64,000 nucleotides of DNA, taken from the NCBI GenBank assembly GCA_016706255.1, contig JADJJZ010000015.1, positions 12,929 through 76,928 of the forward strand, in the 5' to 3' direction. How positions within the stretch are numbered: the first letter of the stretch is position 1; each line of letters starts with the position of its first letter. Shown in pieces: positions 42,383 through 51,462 of the stretch. Source of the DNA: Bacteroidota bacterium. GTDB taxonomy: Bacteria; Bacteroidota; Bacteroidia; Chitinophagales; BACL12. The notes under the pieces are model-generated. The model worked only from the letters and a program-made list of their open reading frames with translations. It was not told the origin of the DNA and did no database searches. Both the position numbers and the translations under genes were made by a program.

Positions 42383-44563
42383 TTAATCTCCGTATAAATA
42401 TCGGTTATCCGTTACTTTGGCTTTTTCTTTCAGTTCATTCAACAATGTTTGTCCCTGAAATTTGTTTTGCATTACACTGGTCAACTGATTTTTGTTGATG
42501 GTATAATCGGTTGCTTCAGGAACCGGTGCAAACTCAATAGGCATTAGGATATAAACACCGCGCATACCTTCAATAACTGCAGTTGTTTTACCAATTTCAG
42601 TGGCAAAAGCAGCTCCAATAGCCTTTGGTTCGCGACCAAGAATTGGTGCATTTGGTGAACCCATGCTTGCATTACGAATGGTATCAACACGAGCGCCAAC
42701 TTTAGCTGCAATAGCATCCATTGAACCTGCGCTCATGGCATCTTGTAATTGTTTTGCAAGTTGTTCCGCTTTTTTCTCTTTAATAACTTCCTGCTCAACT
42801 ACTTCTCTAACATTTTCTAATTCAGCAACACCGTTTACGCGTAATTCTTTTACATAAGCAACAATTACACGTTCAGACATGTTGAAGAATTTAAATTCAT
42901 CTTTTTCAGCATCAAAAGCCCATGTAATTATTTCACGTGTATTTTCGATACCCGGAACTTCATATAAATTTTTTGTGAGCGGCTGTGTAACGCGTTTAAA
43001 TAATCTACTATCAATTACACCTTGTTCAAAATCTTCCGGTGTTTGATATTTTTCATAAAAAGCAGTTGCTGCTTTTTCAATTGAATCGATGGTTTCTTTA
43101 CCCGGCTCAATTACTTTACTTAAGTAAGCAACATTAACAAATTCTTTTTTAGCATGTAATTCAGTTATTTCCATAATATGGTAACCATATTGTGTTTTAA
43201 TAACTGATGACTTACCGGTAGTTCCTGTTTCGAATAAATATTTTTTTAATTCAGGGAAGAAGTTTAATGATGGTGTTGCCCAGCCTAAATCGCCACCCTG
43301 TTGAGCTGAGCTTTGATCATCTGAATATTGGATAGCCATTGCATTAAAATCTGCACCATTATTATCAATTGCATTTTTAATACTATCAGCGAATGCTTTT
43401 GATTTAATACTATCGCGTTCAGGCGTAATTGCAACAAATATCTGACGCGCTTTTACTGAGTCAGGCATGTTGGTGCGGTTCTTAATTTTTGCAACACGAT
43501 ACATTCCACCATTTTCAAACGGACCAACTAAACCACCAACCGGAGTTGTAAAATAACTTGCAACTACAGCAGAGTCGATACCTTGTGTATATAAATCGTT
43601 GCGTGTGTAGTTTGAATTACCGTATTTATCCGGGTCATCAGAACGTGTAGCAATAAAAGTTGAATCGTTTTTAGCTGCAGCCATTTTAGTGATATTTTCA
43701 CTTAATGCTTTTAATGTTGCAGCACTGTCGGCAGCAGTCGGATAAAAATCCCAGCTCACATATTCTACAATACGACCTTCAGTTTGTTTGTATTTATTTT
43801 TGTTTTCGTTGTAATATTTTTTCAAATCTTCATCAGAAACTTTAATGGTAGAATCTGCAATTGAAGCATAAGGTAAAGTAATCATTGCAAATGTGCCACG
43901 TGTATTTGAAACAGTGTAAGCACGTTTTGCCATCCATTCAGGAACGTAAGATGATTTTGTAAAGAGGTTCAGATATTTTGTTTGTTTGTAATCGCGTTTT
44001 GCAACCTGCTCACGTGAAACAAATTGATAATATTCCTGACGTGCCTGTGCATTATTTTTTTGTGTTTCAGGATTAGAAACATTGTCGACAAACCCCGGTA
44101 ATACCGAAGGATCGTACTGACCGGTTTGTGAAAGACCGATATAGTAATTTTTAATTACAGGATGTGGATCTGGTCCGTAAATGATGTTACTGAATTCTTT
44201 ATCGGTAAGTGATAAACCTAATTCGTTGAGGTTTTTATCGATTAATTTTTCGTTAACATAGTCGGTCCAGGCTTTTTCACCTAACTCGAACTGAGTTCTG
44301 GGGTCAAGTTGGTATTGACCTTGTTCGTAAGCCAAAACCTGGTTGTTGAATGTCAGATATTCGAGAATAGCTTTACCACGACGGTCGCTAAATTCGTCAC
44401 GGGAAACTTCTTCACCATCAATTTCTGCAAATTTGGGGGCTTTGTTTTTGTTGAAGATACCGGTGTTTGAGTTGGTAGCGTCTTGCACCAAAAACAGTAT
44501 CAAACTCAGGGCTATCAAGCCTACGACTACCCATGAATACTGGCGAATCTTTGAAATTAGCAT
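42383..44563 (-). CDS. PpiD-like peptidylprolyl isomerase/chaperone
   Basis: 726 residues. One N-terminal membrane helix (WVVVGLIALSLILFLV) anchors a periplasmic chaperone. A SurA-N-like helical domain covers about 40-210 and a PPIC parvulin domain about 365-455 (VKARQIFVAITPERD, AIQYSDDQSSAQQGGDLGWATPSLNFFPELKKYLFE, VIKTQYGYHIMEI). A second, divergent part follows. The layout and length match the SurA/PpiD proteins found throughout Bacteroidota. They help fold outer-membrane and secreted proteins, which fits the many T9SS cargoes in this window. The gene has a perfect -33/-7 promoter 36 bases upstream. Confidence 0.9.
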   Translation of the reverse strand: MLISKIRQYSWVVVGLIALSLILFLVQDATNSNTGIFNKNKAPKFAEIDGEEVSRDEFSDRRGKAILEYLTFNNQVLAYEQGQYQLDPRTQFELGEKAWTDYVNEKLIDKNLNELGLSLTDKEFSNIIYGPDPHPVIKNYYIGLSQTGQYDPSVLPGFVDNVSNPETQKNNAQARQEYYQFVSREQVAKRDYKQTKYLNLFTKSSYVPEWMAKRAYTVSNTRGTFAMITLPYASIADSTIKVSDEDLKKYYNENKNKYKQTEGRIVEYVSWDFYPTAADSAATLKALSENITKMAAAKNDSTFIATRSDDPDKYGNSNYTRNDLYTQGIDSAVVASYFTTPVGGLVGPFENGGMYRVAKIKNRTNMPDSVKARQIFVAITPERDSIKSKAFADSIKNAIDNNGADFNAMAIQYSDDQSSAQQGGDLGWATPSLNFFPELKKYLFETGTTGKSSVIKTQYGYHIMEITELHAKKEFVNVAYLSKVIEPGKETIDSIEKAATAFYEKYQTPEDFEQGVIDSRLFKRVTQPLTKNLYEVPGIENTREIITWAFDAEKDEFKFFNMSERVIVAYVKELRVNGVAELENVREVVEQEVIKEKKAEQLAKQLQDAMSAGSMDAIAAKVGARVDTIRNASMGSPNAPILGREPKAIGAAFATEIGKTTAVIEGMRGVYILMPIEFAPVPEATDYTINKNQLTSVMQNKFQGQTLLNELKEKAKVTDNRYLYGD

Positions 44564-44598
44564 ATTATAATGTCAGATTTTTTATGATATTGGGGTTG

Positions 44599-44629
44599 CA
44601 AAGGTAGTGGAAGCAATGTGGAAAACAAA
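44599..44629 (-). promoter_or_regulatory. Promoter of the PpiD-like gene
   Basis: On the minus strand TTTG (44626-44629), a 19-base spacer and TACCTTTG (44599-44606) match the Bacteroidota consensus at every position. The start codon is 35 bases downstream. Confidence 0.7.
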
Positions 44630-44671
44630 ACCCAAACCCTATGTAGCCTTATTTTTAAGGTAAAAAACGTG

Positions 44672-44914
44672 TCAGGGGTTTTTAGCTTGCTGCTCCGCTT
44701 CTTTCTTTTTGTAGTAAGATTCGAGGTATTTGCGGTTTTTCTTTTTGAAGCGGTACATGAAATAAGCGATGCCTGAAGTAAAAATGGTGATAAAAATATA
44801 AGAGCCATATGCTTCACCATTTATAGCTTTGGTTATGGCCAAAACAAGTGCCACACAAGCCACAAACAGCCAGAGCACTTCAAAAATTTTCATCAGTTTA
44901 AGGTATCCGTTCAT
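44672..44914 (-). CDS. Small two-helix membrane protein
   Basis: 80 residues. Two membrane helices (IFEVLWLFVACVALVLAITKAI and GSYIFITIFTSGIAYFMYRF) precede a strongly basic, coiled tail (KKKNRKYLESYYKKKEAEQQAKNP), so the tail is cytoplasmic. It lies between gldC and the PpiD-like gene on the same strand, 36 bases after gldC. Short proteins of this form are common next to gldC in Bacteroidota. The function is unknown. Confidence 0.65.
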   Translation of the reverse strand: MNGYLKLMKIFEVLWLFVACVALVLAITKAINGEAYGSYIFITIFTSGIAYFMYRFKKKNRKYLESYYKKKEAEQQAKNP

Positions 44915-44950
44915 ATAGGTTGCTGCTTTATTACTTAAAAGAAAAACGTT

Positions 44951-45295
44951 TTATTCAGCTTTTCGTTTAATCAAACCGGCTTTTTCTCCAAAACTAAAAG
45001 CGAAATCACGGATAAAATGCACCATTTCTTCATTTTGATTGGCCCTTTTATAGGTATCGCTCATGGTCATAATGGTTTCGAAAAAAAATTTATCCATTTC
45101 ATCCTGCCGCATTTCTTTGGTCCAAAGGTCTATTCGTAAGGTTTCTTCCTGCTTTTCATCGTATAAGCTCAACATAAAAGCTTTACAGTGCTCCGGTTGT
45201 GTCATGCTACTGTCTGTTGCCATCCAGCTTATTTGCTCCGGCACATTGCTCTCGTCTAAGGTAATTTTCAGGTTGATTTCTGATGATTTGCCCAT
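44951..45295 (-). CDS. gldC: Gliding motility protein GldC
   Basis: 114 residues, family length. MGKSSEINLKITLDESNVPEQISWMATDS, EHCKAFMLSLYDEKQEETLRIDLWTKEMRQDEMDKFFFETIMTMSDTYKRAN and the end EEMVHFIRDFAFSFGEKAGLIKRK are characteristic GldC segments. GldC is a cytoplasmic protein with a role in gliding that is accessory and biochemically unknown. In this window it fits the T9SS/gliding lifestyle shown by the sorted proteins. Confidence 0.93.
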   Translation of the reverse strand: MGKSSEINLKITLDESNVPEQISWMATDSSMTQPEHCKAFMLSLYDEKQEETLRIDLWTKEMRQDEMDKFFFETIMTMSDTYKRANQNEEMVHFIRDFAFSFGEKAGLIKRKAE

Positions 45296-45421
45296 TGTTT
45301 TTACTTTAATTTGGCACGAAATTAGTCAATAAGCATCATCAAAGCGTATTAGGCTGTTTCCAACAAAAAAGAATTTGCCACTTACGCTAAACTGACATAA
45401 CTTTAAACCAAACCACACCAA

Positions 45422-45739
45422 ATGAAACGATTTTCAGTTTTGATTGCCACGATTTGTTTTTTTCTTGCCTCGGAAGCTAAAAGCCAGGTTGTTTACATAA
45501 CAGAATGGAAAAGCGAAGCCAATAAAAAAGTGTTTGTTACCGATATGCCTTCTGAAGCCGATGTAATTGTTTACAAAAGTGAGTGGAAGAGTGATGCAGC
45601 AAGTGATAGTGGCATCTGGTTCTTTACAGAATGGAAAAGTGAAGCTGATATAATGATTTATTTTACCGAATGGCGCAGTGAAGCTGACTTGGTAATTTGT
45701 TATACTTCTGAAAAAAGCGAAGCCGGTAAGCGCAAATAG
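45422..45739 (+). CDS. Small secreted protein of six repeats (DUF6150-like)
   Basis: 105 residues with a signal peptide ending near residue 22 (EAKSQ). The mature protein is six tandem units of 12-14 residues built on [VI]-x-[YF]-x-T/K-E-W-K-S-E-A-D: TEWKSEAN, TDMPSEAD, SEWKSDAA, TEWKSEAD, TEWRSEAD and TSEKSEAG. A C-terminal basic tail follows. I recall this repeat as the DUF6150 family, seen only in Bacteroidota and uncharacterised. Each repeat probably makes one strand of a small beta-structure. The gene stands alone between gldC and coaX. Confidence 0.7.
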   Translation: MKRFSVLIATICFFLASEAKSQVVYITEWKSEANKKVFVTDMPSEADVIVYKSEWKSDAASDSGIWFFTEWKSEADIMIYFTEWRSEADLVICYTSEKSEAGKRK

Positions 45740-45784
45740 CGATTTAGTAAGGCGCAATAAGGATTTTTTCGCGAATTTTGCATT

Positions 45785-46525
45785 GTGAATCTCGTTTTGG
45801 ATCTCGGCAACACCCTGCACAAGTATGCAGTTTATCATCAGGATGAGCTGGTGTTCCAACAAACTGAAACACAACTCCTACCTGAACATCTTGAAACCTT
45901 AACTGATACATATATTATTAAGGATGCCATTTTGAGCTCGGTTGATCATTTTGATGAAAAACTGGAGTTATGGTTAGATGAACATTTCAATTTGTTAAAG
46001 TTTACACCGAATACGCCTTTACCTATTACCAATGCTTATGCAACTCCGGCAACGTTGGGAAAGGATAGGTTAGCCGCTGCAGTGGGCGCCAATGCTGCAT
46101 TTCCGGGTAAAAATGTATTAAGTATAGATGCCGGAACCTGTCTTAAATATGATTTTGTAGATGCTAATGGCGTTTATCACGGCGGGGCTATTGCTCCGGG
46201 ATTGATGATGCGCTTAAAAGCCATGCACAATTTTACTGCAAGATTGCCGTTAATAGAGCCGACTGCCATTTCAACCATGCTAAAACCGGCGCTTACAGGC
46301 GATTCTACTACTAATTCCATGCTTTCGGGAGCCCTCAACGGTGCTTTGCTGGAAGTTGATGGTGTTATTGATGCTTATCGTAATAGTTATGGCGATATTT
46401 TACCACTGCTGAGTGGCGGAGATGCCGGTTTCTTTGAATTGCATCTTAAAAGCCGGATATTTGCACGCCCAAATCTGGTTTTGGAAGGTTTAAACTCTAT
46501 TCTTAAATATAATATTAACAACTGA
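45785..46525 (+). CDS. coaX: Type III pantothenate kinase
   Basis: 246 residues from a GTG start. The ASKHA nucleotide-binding fold shows LDLGNTLHKYAV (phosphate 1), GKDRLAAAVGA, SIDAGTCLKYDFV (phosphate 2) and HGGAIAPGLMMRLKAM, the usual CoaX blocks. The catalytic Asp is in IDAGT. It phosphorylates pantothenate, the first step of coenzyme A synthesis, in the cytoplasm and does not follow CoA feedback. The stop overlaps the ATG of the OM protein gene (46525), and lptC follows, an arrangement common in Bacteroidota. Confidence 0.92.
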   Translation: MNLVLDLGNTLHKYAVYHQDELVFQQTETQLLPEHLETLTDTYIIKDAILSSVDHFDEKLELWLDEHFNLLKFTPNTPLPITNAYATPATLGKDRLAAAVGANAAFPGKNVLSIDAGTCLKYDFVDANGVYHGGAIAPGLMMRLKAMHNFTARLPLIEPTAISTMLKPALTGDSTTNSMLSGALNGALLEVDGVIDAYRNSYGDILPLLSGGDAGFFELHLKSRIFARPNLVLEGLNSILKYNINN

Positions 46526-47952
46526 TGGTTTTGCGACGAATTCCCCTGTTCATTTTATTTTTTACAGTTATTACATTATCGGCACAGGTAAATTCACCTT
46601 ATTCGAGATATGGATTGGGAAATATTTTTCCAACCACTTTTGGTGCTTCAAATGGTATGGCAGGAATGTCGGCCGCATATTTTATGCCTTCGAATATTAA
46701 TTATCAAAACCCGGCATCGTATGCAGATATAAATTATGCTATGTTTGATGCAGGTGCATATGGTAATGCAATAACACTGGATGATGACGGTGAAAAATTT
46801 ACTTCCGGTGATGGTAATTTATCGTACCTCGCATTTGGATTTCCCCTCATGAAAAAATTGCGACATACAAAATTGGGATTGAGTTTTGGATTAATTCCTT
46901 ACAGCGCATTTCAATACGATATTATAGAAGAACAACCTACTGATGACCCATTGTTGGGAACAATTCAATACAATTATGTTGGTACAGGAAAATTATATCA
47001 GTTATATGGTGGCTTAGGTTATAAATATGAAACCACTGCCGACACAATTGAATTAATTAATAAAGATTCTTTAATTACTGCAGTAAATGTTTTTAGTGTT
47101 GGAAGTAATGCTGCTAACTTATTCGGCTCATTATATAATATTACTTACGCATCGTTTCCGGATCAGGTAAATTCACAAACAACAAAACTGACACGTGAAA
47201 ATTCAATTAATGGTGGTATTTATAATTTTGGAGTAGGCTATACCCGTCAGTATATCAGAAAAAATAATATCAACCGCGATAATCTCGTGTGGCGTGTTGG
47301 TGCATCAATGACACCACAAATTAATGTAAATGGAACCCAGTCGATTGTGTGGACCAATATTTTAAAAAATGGAAATTACGAATCGGTAACCGATACATTA
47401 TATGCTGCGCCTGATACTACCGGAAATATCACTTTACCATCTTCGTTTCAGGGTGGAATCGGATTTAGTTTTTTCACTACACAATCAGATAAAAAGAATC
47501 AGTTTACTTTATTAGCACAGTATAGTCAAACTAATTGGAGCACATATAAAGGTTTTCAGGATGCGGGTCAGTTGGGTGACAGCTGGCGTGCAACAATTGG
47601 TGGTGAATTTTATACGAAAGTTGAAGCCAAAAATCAAGCTGCCCAGGAAGAAAAAGAACAACGCGTATATAATAATTCACCGTGGGCTATTCGCTTTGCT
47701 GTTTATACAGGAGAAAGTAATTTAATTGTAGATGGTGTTCAGTTAAGCGACCGCGGAATTTCAACAGGTCTTTCTATTCCGTTAGGAATTGGAAAAAATG
47801 CACAACCTAATTTCCGTTATTCACGATTAAATTTATTTGTTAATGCCGGTCAGCGCGGAAGTAATACCAATATTACTGAAACCTATTATAATTTTGGTAT
47901 AGGTTTTACGCTGGTGGATACTGCCTGGTTCCAGGATTACAAATTAAATTAA
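46525..47952 (+). CDS. Outer-membrane beta-barrel protein
   Basis: 475 residues. A signal peptide ends near residue 20 (LSAQV), then the start NSPYSRYGLGNIFPTTFGASNGMAGMSAAYF and INYQNPASYADI resembles the FadL/PorV-like proteins encoded beside coaX in Bacteroidota. Amphipathic strands run through to the end (RYSRLNLFVNAGQRGS; NFGIGFTLVDTAWF). It is probably a pore or transport barrel in the outer membrane. The substrate is unknown. The gene overlaps the coaX stop by one base, so the two are co-translated. Confidence 0.8.
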   Translation: MVLRRIPLFILFFTVITLSAQVNSPYSRYGLGNIFPTTFGASNGMAGMSAAYFMPSNINYQNPASYADINYAMFDAGAYGNAITLDDDGEKFTSGDGNLSYLAFGFPLMKKLRHTKLGLSFGLIPYSAFQYDIIEEQPTDDPLLGTIQYNYVGTGKLYQLYGGLGYKYETTADTIELINKDSLITAVNVFSVGSNAANLFGSLYNITYASFPDQVNSQTTKLTRENSINGGIYNFGVGYTRQYIRKNNINRDNLVWRVGASMTPQINVNGTQSIVWTNILKNGNYESVTDTLYAAPDTTGNITLPSSFQGGIGFSFFTTQSDKKNQFTLLAQYSQTNWSTYKGFQDAGQLGDSWRATIGGEFYTKVEAKNQAAQEEKEQRVYNNSPWAIRFAVYTGESNLIVDGVQLSDRGISTGLSIPLGIGKNAQPNFRYSRLNLFVNAGQRGSNTNITETYYNFGIGFTLVDTAWFQDYKLN

Positions 47953-48020
47953 CAGGAAATACGCAACAAGCCACCTGTTGTTGGAAAGTTGTATTGATTA
48001 TAATTAATCCTAAACAGTTT

Positions 48021-48566
48021 ATGCAACTACAAAAACAATTAATGCTCGTGCTGCTTATTGGCACCTCTTTAATGAGTTGTGTGAATGATATGGATGAGGT
48101 AAATAAAACTACCAAACTCGCCGAGCCCGGTGTTGAACACGGAAAAAACATTGAATTATTCTACAGCGAAAATGGTGAAGTGCGCGTAAAGGTAACAGCA
48201 CCAACGGTTACACGATATTTAGCGGCGCCACCTTACACCGAATTTAATGATGGATTAAAAGTTGATTTTTATAATGACAGTATGCGGGTTACCAGTTGGC
48301 TGACTGCAAATTATGGTGTTCGGTATGAGACTGAAGCTAAAACGATATTGCGCAATGATGTGCAGGTAGTAAATGAAAATAATGAGCACCTCAGTACAGA
48401 AGAATTAATATGGGATGAAAAAAAGCATATTATTTATTCTGATAAATTCGTAAAAATAACTACACCTGATCAGGTAATTTACGGAGAAGGAATGGAAGCA
48501 GATGAAACATTAACCCGGTACCGCATTAAAAAACCACAAGGTACCATTCAATCTGATATTGAATAA
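48021..48566 (+). CDS. lptC: LPS export ABC transporter periplasmic protein LptC
   Basis: 181 residues from ATG 48021 (MQLQKQLMLVLLIGTSLMSC), giving a lipobox-like LMSC; the frame opens at 47994 but the extra residues lack a leader. The OstA-like beta-jellyroll follows: KNIELFYSENGEVRVKVTAPTVTRY, GLKVDFYNDSMRVTSWLTANYGVRYETEAKTILRNDVQVVNENNEHLSTEELIWD and GEGMEADETLTRYRIKKPQGTI. LptC relays lipopolysaccharide from LptB2FG to LptA in the periplasm. Position after coaX and an OM protein is usual for Bacteroidota. No lptA-like gene is in the window. Confidence 0.9.
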   Translation: MQLQKQLMLVLLIGTSLMSCVNDMDEVNKTTKLAEPGVEHGKNIELFYSENGEVRVKVTAPTVTRYLAAPPYTEFNDGLKVDFYNDSMRVTSWLTANYGVRYETEAKTILRNDVQVVNENNEHLSTEELIWDEKKHIIYSDKFVKITTPDQVIYGEGMEADETLTRYRIKKPQGTIQSDIE

Positions 48567-48575
48567 AATTTTTAA

Positions 48576-49094
48576 TCAGGGCGTTTTAAACCAACCCGCA
48601 TACATTACATAATTGTTGGCAATACGGTCGATGTTTTGTTTAAACACTTCTTCGCTTAACGGTTTTAATTTTTTTGCCGGAACACCACCGTAAATAAATC
48701 CGCTTTCTAAAACAGAATTTTCCAGCACTACACTTCCTGCTGCAATTAATACATTGGAATGTACAACGGCGTGATCCATTACAATTGCGCCCATGCCAAC
48801 CAAAACATTATCGTGAATGGTACATCCATGCACTATCGCATTGTGTCCAACTGAAACATTGTTTCCAATTGTTGTAGCCGCCTGCTGATACGTACAATGA
48901 ATAACAGCATTGTCCTGTATATTCACTTTATTTCCAATTATAATCGAATTAACATCTCCCCTAACAACTGCATTAAACCAAACGCTGCATTGGTCGCCCA
49001 TAATTACCTCGCCTACAATTGTTGCATTTTCAGCGATATAACAATCGGCACCAAATTGTGGTGTTTTATTATTTACGGGAAGAATAAGTGGCAT
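48576..49094 (-). CDS. Gamma carbonic anhydrase family protein
   Basis: 172 residues forming a left-handed beta-helix of hexapeptide repeats (IAENATIVGEVIMGDQCSVWFNAVVRGDVNSIIIGNKVNIQDNAVIHC). The three zinc His ligands fit VIHC, VGHNAIVHGC and neighbours. Proteins of this length are stand-alone YrdA/PaaY-like members that may be carbonic anhydrases or acyl-group hydrolases. The family is cytoplasmic and trimeric. A TATATTTG box lies 13 bases upstream of the start. The gene is convergent with lptC. Confidence 0.88.
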   Translation of the reverse strand: MPLILPVNNKTPQFGADCYIAENATIVGEVIMGDQCSVWFNAVVRGDVNSIIIGNKVNIQDNAVIHCTYQQAATTIGNNVSVGHNAIVHGCTIHDNVLVGMGAIVMDHAVVHSNVLIAAGSVVLENSVLESGFIYGGVPAKKLKPLSEEVFKQNIDRIANNYVMYAGWFKTP

Positions 49095-49107
49095 ATTATT
49101 TTTTTAG

Positions 49108-49115
49108 CAAATATA
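49108..49115 (-). promoter_or_regulatory. Candidate -7 box of the gamma carbonic anhydrase gene
   Basis: Minus-strand TATATTTG, a perfect -7 match, ending 13 bases before the start codon. No clear -33 TTTG was found 19 bases upstream. Confidence 0.4.
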
Positions 49116-49130
49116 AAAAATTACCTACTG

Positions 49131-49919
49131 TTAAGTTTGTTCGTTATGCAGTAAGGTTGCTATTTGTTCAACAACCGGCAACGCAGCTTCATATCCGGCA
49201 TCATAAATGATTTTTGCTTTGTTGATATCAAATATCGTAAAATCGGCAGTAGCAGGTTCAATAATAAAATCGCATTGTTTGATACGATGTTCCATATTCA
49301 TTTTTAACGACAGATTAAGCACACGGAATCCAACATCGCGCATGCCACTTAATTTTTCCATGTAGTTAATTGGATTAACATTTACTCCAACCAATATTTC
49401 ACAATGCTCGCGAATGGGTTCAACGGGAAGATTATTTAATACGCCGCCATCAACATATAAATATTCACCAATTTTTTGTGGTTTAAAAACGAGGGGAATT
49501 GATTGTGAAGCAATAACATAATCGATTAATTTTCCCTGATTAATTATTTCATAGTTACCGGTATTTAAATTGGTAACCGCAACATGAAATGGAATGTTTA
49601 ATAATTCGAAACTATCGTGTTCAATATTTTCGGTGAGTATTTTTTTAAAATAGGCAAGCTCCATCATGCCTTTATCGGGCAAACCCATTTTAATGATACT
49701 GTATAAGCTGCGGTGTTCAATAAGTTTAAATATATCACGCGGATTAAATCCTGCAGCATAAAGTGCACCAACCATGGCTCCTGCACTGCAACCGGAAATA
49801 ATTTCAGGGAAAATACCGGCGCTTTCAAAAGCTTGTAATACGCCAATATGCGCAACTCCTCTGGCGCCTCCACCTGAAAGGCAGATACCTACTTTATGTT
49901 TTTTAGGAAGTTGCTTCAT
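49131..49919 (-). CDS. Patatin-like phospholipase
   Basis: 262 residues. The glycine-rich oxyanion loop GGGARG (16-21), nucleophile motif GCSAG (43-47, Ser45) and the catalytic DGG with Asp in LYVDGGVLNNLPVEP (about 155-170) form the patatin Ser-Asp dyad. Such enzymes hydrolyse acyl esters of lipids; no signal peptide or membrane helix is present, so it is cytoplasmic or peripheral. A TACATTTG box on the minus strand sits seven bases before the start codon. Confidence 0.9.
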   Translation of the reverse strand: MKQLPKKHKVGICLSGGGARGVAHIGVLQAFESAGIFPEIISGCSAGAMVGALYAAGFNPRDIFKLIEHRSLYSIIKMGLPDKGMMELAYFKKILTENIEHDSFELLNIPFHVAVTNLNTGNYEIINQGKLIDYVIASQSIPLVFKPQKIGEYLYVDGGVLNNLPVEPIREHCEILVGVNVNPINYMEKLSGMRDVGFRVLNLSLKMNMEHRIKQCDFIIEPATADFTIFDINKAKIIYDAGYEAALPVVEQIATLLHNEQT

Positions 49920-49926
49920 GATTATG

Positions 49927-49934
49927 CAAATGTA
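49927..49934 (-). promoter_or_regulatory. Candidate -7 box of the patatin gene
   Basis: Minus-strand TACATTTG matches the -7 consensus and ends seven bases before the start codon. Confidence 0.4.
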
Positions 49935-50058
49935 CCAAATTGCAAGGCAGCAAGTCTCCCAAAATGAAGGTATCCGGCATGGTAAATAATAAAATTGTGT
50001 TAAAAATTTGTTTTTCTCGCAAAATCAAAGAACTTTGCAATACAAAGTATATAAAACT

Positions 50059-51393
50059 ATGGAAAATCAACCATCACCCAACCCCGAACCATCCTTCAAA
50101 TCGTGGATCAGCACTTCGGTAACTGTTAAGATGTTTATTATTGGCGCACTGGCTTTACTATTATTGGTTCCGGCCAATATGGTTCAGCTTATTGTTAATG
50201 AACGGGAGCAAACCGGAAGAACCGTTGAAAAGGAGGTCGCAAAAGCCTGGGCGGGTAAACAACAGGTTGCAGGGCCTGTATTAACCATACCCTATTATAA
50301 AACAATGGCAAATGGCGACAAACAATGGCATTCTAAAAACTTTTTACCGGAAACACTCAATTTATCAGGAAATCTGTTGCCGGAAAAGCTGGAACGCAGT
50401 ATTTATGAAGTAACCGTTTATGATGCACAAATGCAGGTAGATGGAAATTTCGATCTCGCTTTGATTCAACAAGCAAGTTTCGACGGCACACCGGAATGGG
50501 AAAAAGCATACCTGTCGGTTGGAATTAGCGATATGAGTGGCATTCAAAATAATTTGAAAGTGAATGTTAATGATGTAACATATTCGGTAAAAGCAGGATT
50601 AAAAAGTAATATGGTTGGTGAAAGTGGGGTTACTATTCCAATAAATTTAACCACAGCAAATCTCACCGCTTTTAATTTTAATTTCGATTTACAATTACAA
50701 GGCACAGAAAATATTGAATTTTTGCCTTTAGGAAATAATACAAATGTTGCATTACAATCAACCTGGCTTACTCCCGGATTTAATGGCGCGTTTTCACCGG
50801 ATGAACAATCAATTGAAGTGAATGGATTTACGGCAAATTGGCAGGTGCTAGAACTGAATCGAAATTATCCTCAGGTTTGGGACGATGAAACATATTCCAC
50901 ACAATTAAAAGAATCGGCATTTGGTGTTGATTTGGTGAGTACTGCTGATGACTATCAAAAAATAATGCGCACCGTTAAATATGCCATTTTAACTATTGGA
51001 TTAACCTTCCTAGTATTTTTTCTGGTAGAAATTACCAACAGAAAAAAAATTCACCCTTTCCAATACACTTTAGTAGGTTTAGCGTTGTGTTTATTTTATA
51101 TTTTATTATTATCCTTATCTGAACATATTGATTTTAATTTTGCCTATTTAATTTCAGCCAGTGTAATTATATTAATGATAACGTTTTATTCATTAGCTGT
51201 TTTCAAAATGAAAAAATTATCGGCATTGTTATTATTAATTTTATCTGTGCTGTATAGTTATTTATATGTAATTCTGCAAGCCAGTGATTACGCCTTGTTG
51301 CTGGGCAGTGCAGGACTTGTAATTATGTTGTCGTTAACCATGTATTTAACCAGAAATATTAACTGGTATAATACAGAATTAAAACCTGCTTAA
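50059..51393 (+). CDS. creD: CreD-type inner membrane protein
   Basis: 444 residues from ATG 50059 (MENQPSP); the frame opens at 50008 but gives no better N-terminus. One early helix (FIIGALALLLLVPANMVQLIV) is followed by ERE-rich KEVAKAWAGKQQVAGPVLTIPYY, the CreD signature, a large periplasmic beta domain and five C-terminal helices (YAILTIGLTFLVFFLVE, YTLVGLALCLFYILLLSLSE, YLISASVIILMITFYSLAVF). In enterobacteria CreD is a CreBC-regulated protein tied to colicin E2 tolerance. The role is not established in Bacteroidota. No creB or creC is adjacent. Confidence 0.9.
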   Translation: MENQPSPNPEPSFKSWISTSVTVKMFIIGALALLLLVPANMVQLIVNEREQTGRTVEKEVAKAWAGKQQVAGPVLTIPYYKTMANGDKQWHSKNFLPETLNLSGNLLPEKLERSIYEVTVYDAQMQVDGNFDLALIQQASFDGTPEWEKAYLSVGISDMSGIQNNLKVNVNDVTYSVKAGLKSNMVGESGVTIPINLTTANLTAFNFNFDLQLQGTENIEFLPLGNNTNVALQSTWLTPGFNGAFSPDEQSIEVNGFTANWQVLELNRNYPQVWDDETYSTQLKESAFGVDLVSTADDYQKIMRTVKYAILTIGLTFLVFFLVEITNRKKIHPFQYTLVGLALCLFYILLLSLSEHIDFNFAYLISASVIILMITFYSLAVFKMKKLSALLLLILSVLYSYLYVILQASDYALLLGSAGLVIMLSLTMYLTRNINWYNTELKPA

Positions 51394-51406
51394 TAGTTAT
51401 AAAATA

Positions 51407-51447
51407 AAAAAGCCGGATTGCAACTTTAAATTGTAATCCGGCTTTTA
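51407..51447. terminator. Bidirectional rho-independent terminator
   Basis: AAAAAGCCGGATT-GCAA pairs with TTGT-AATCCGGCTTTT around CTTTAAA. It follows creD by 13 bases and lies just after the end of the convergent DUF4185-like gene, so it serves both strands. Confidence 0.9.
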
Positions 51448-51462
51448 TTTTTTTATTAAAAT

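Noticed and set aside
45475..45735. Short DNA repeats in the DUF6150-like gene resembling a CRISPR array
   Set aside because: The repeats are in frame, encode similar peptide units, vary in sequence and have no unique spacers or cas genes nearby.
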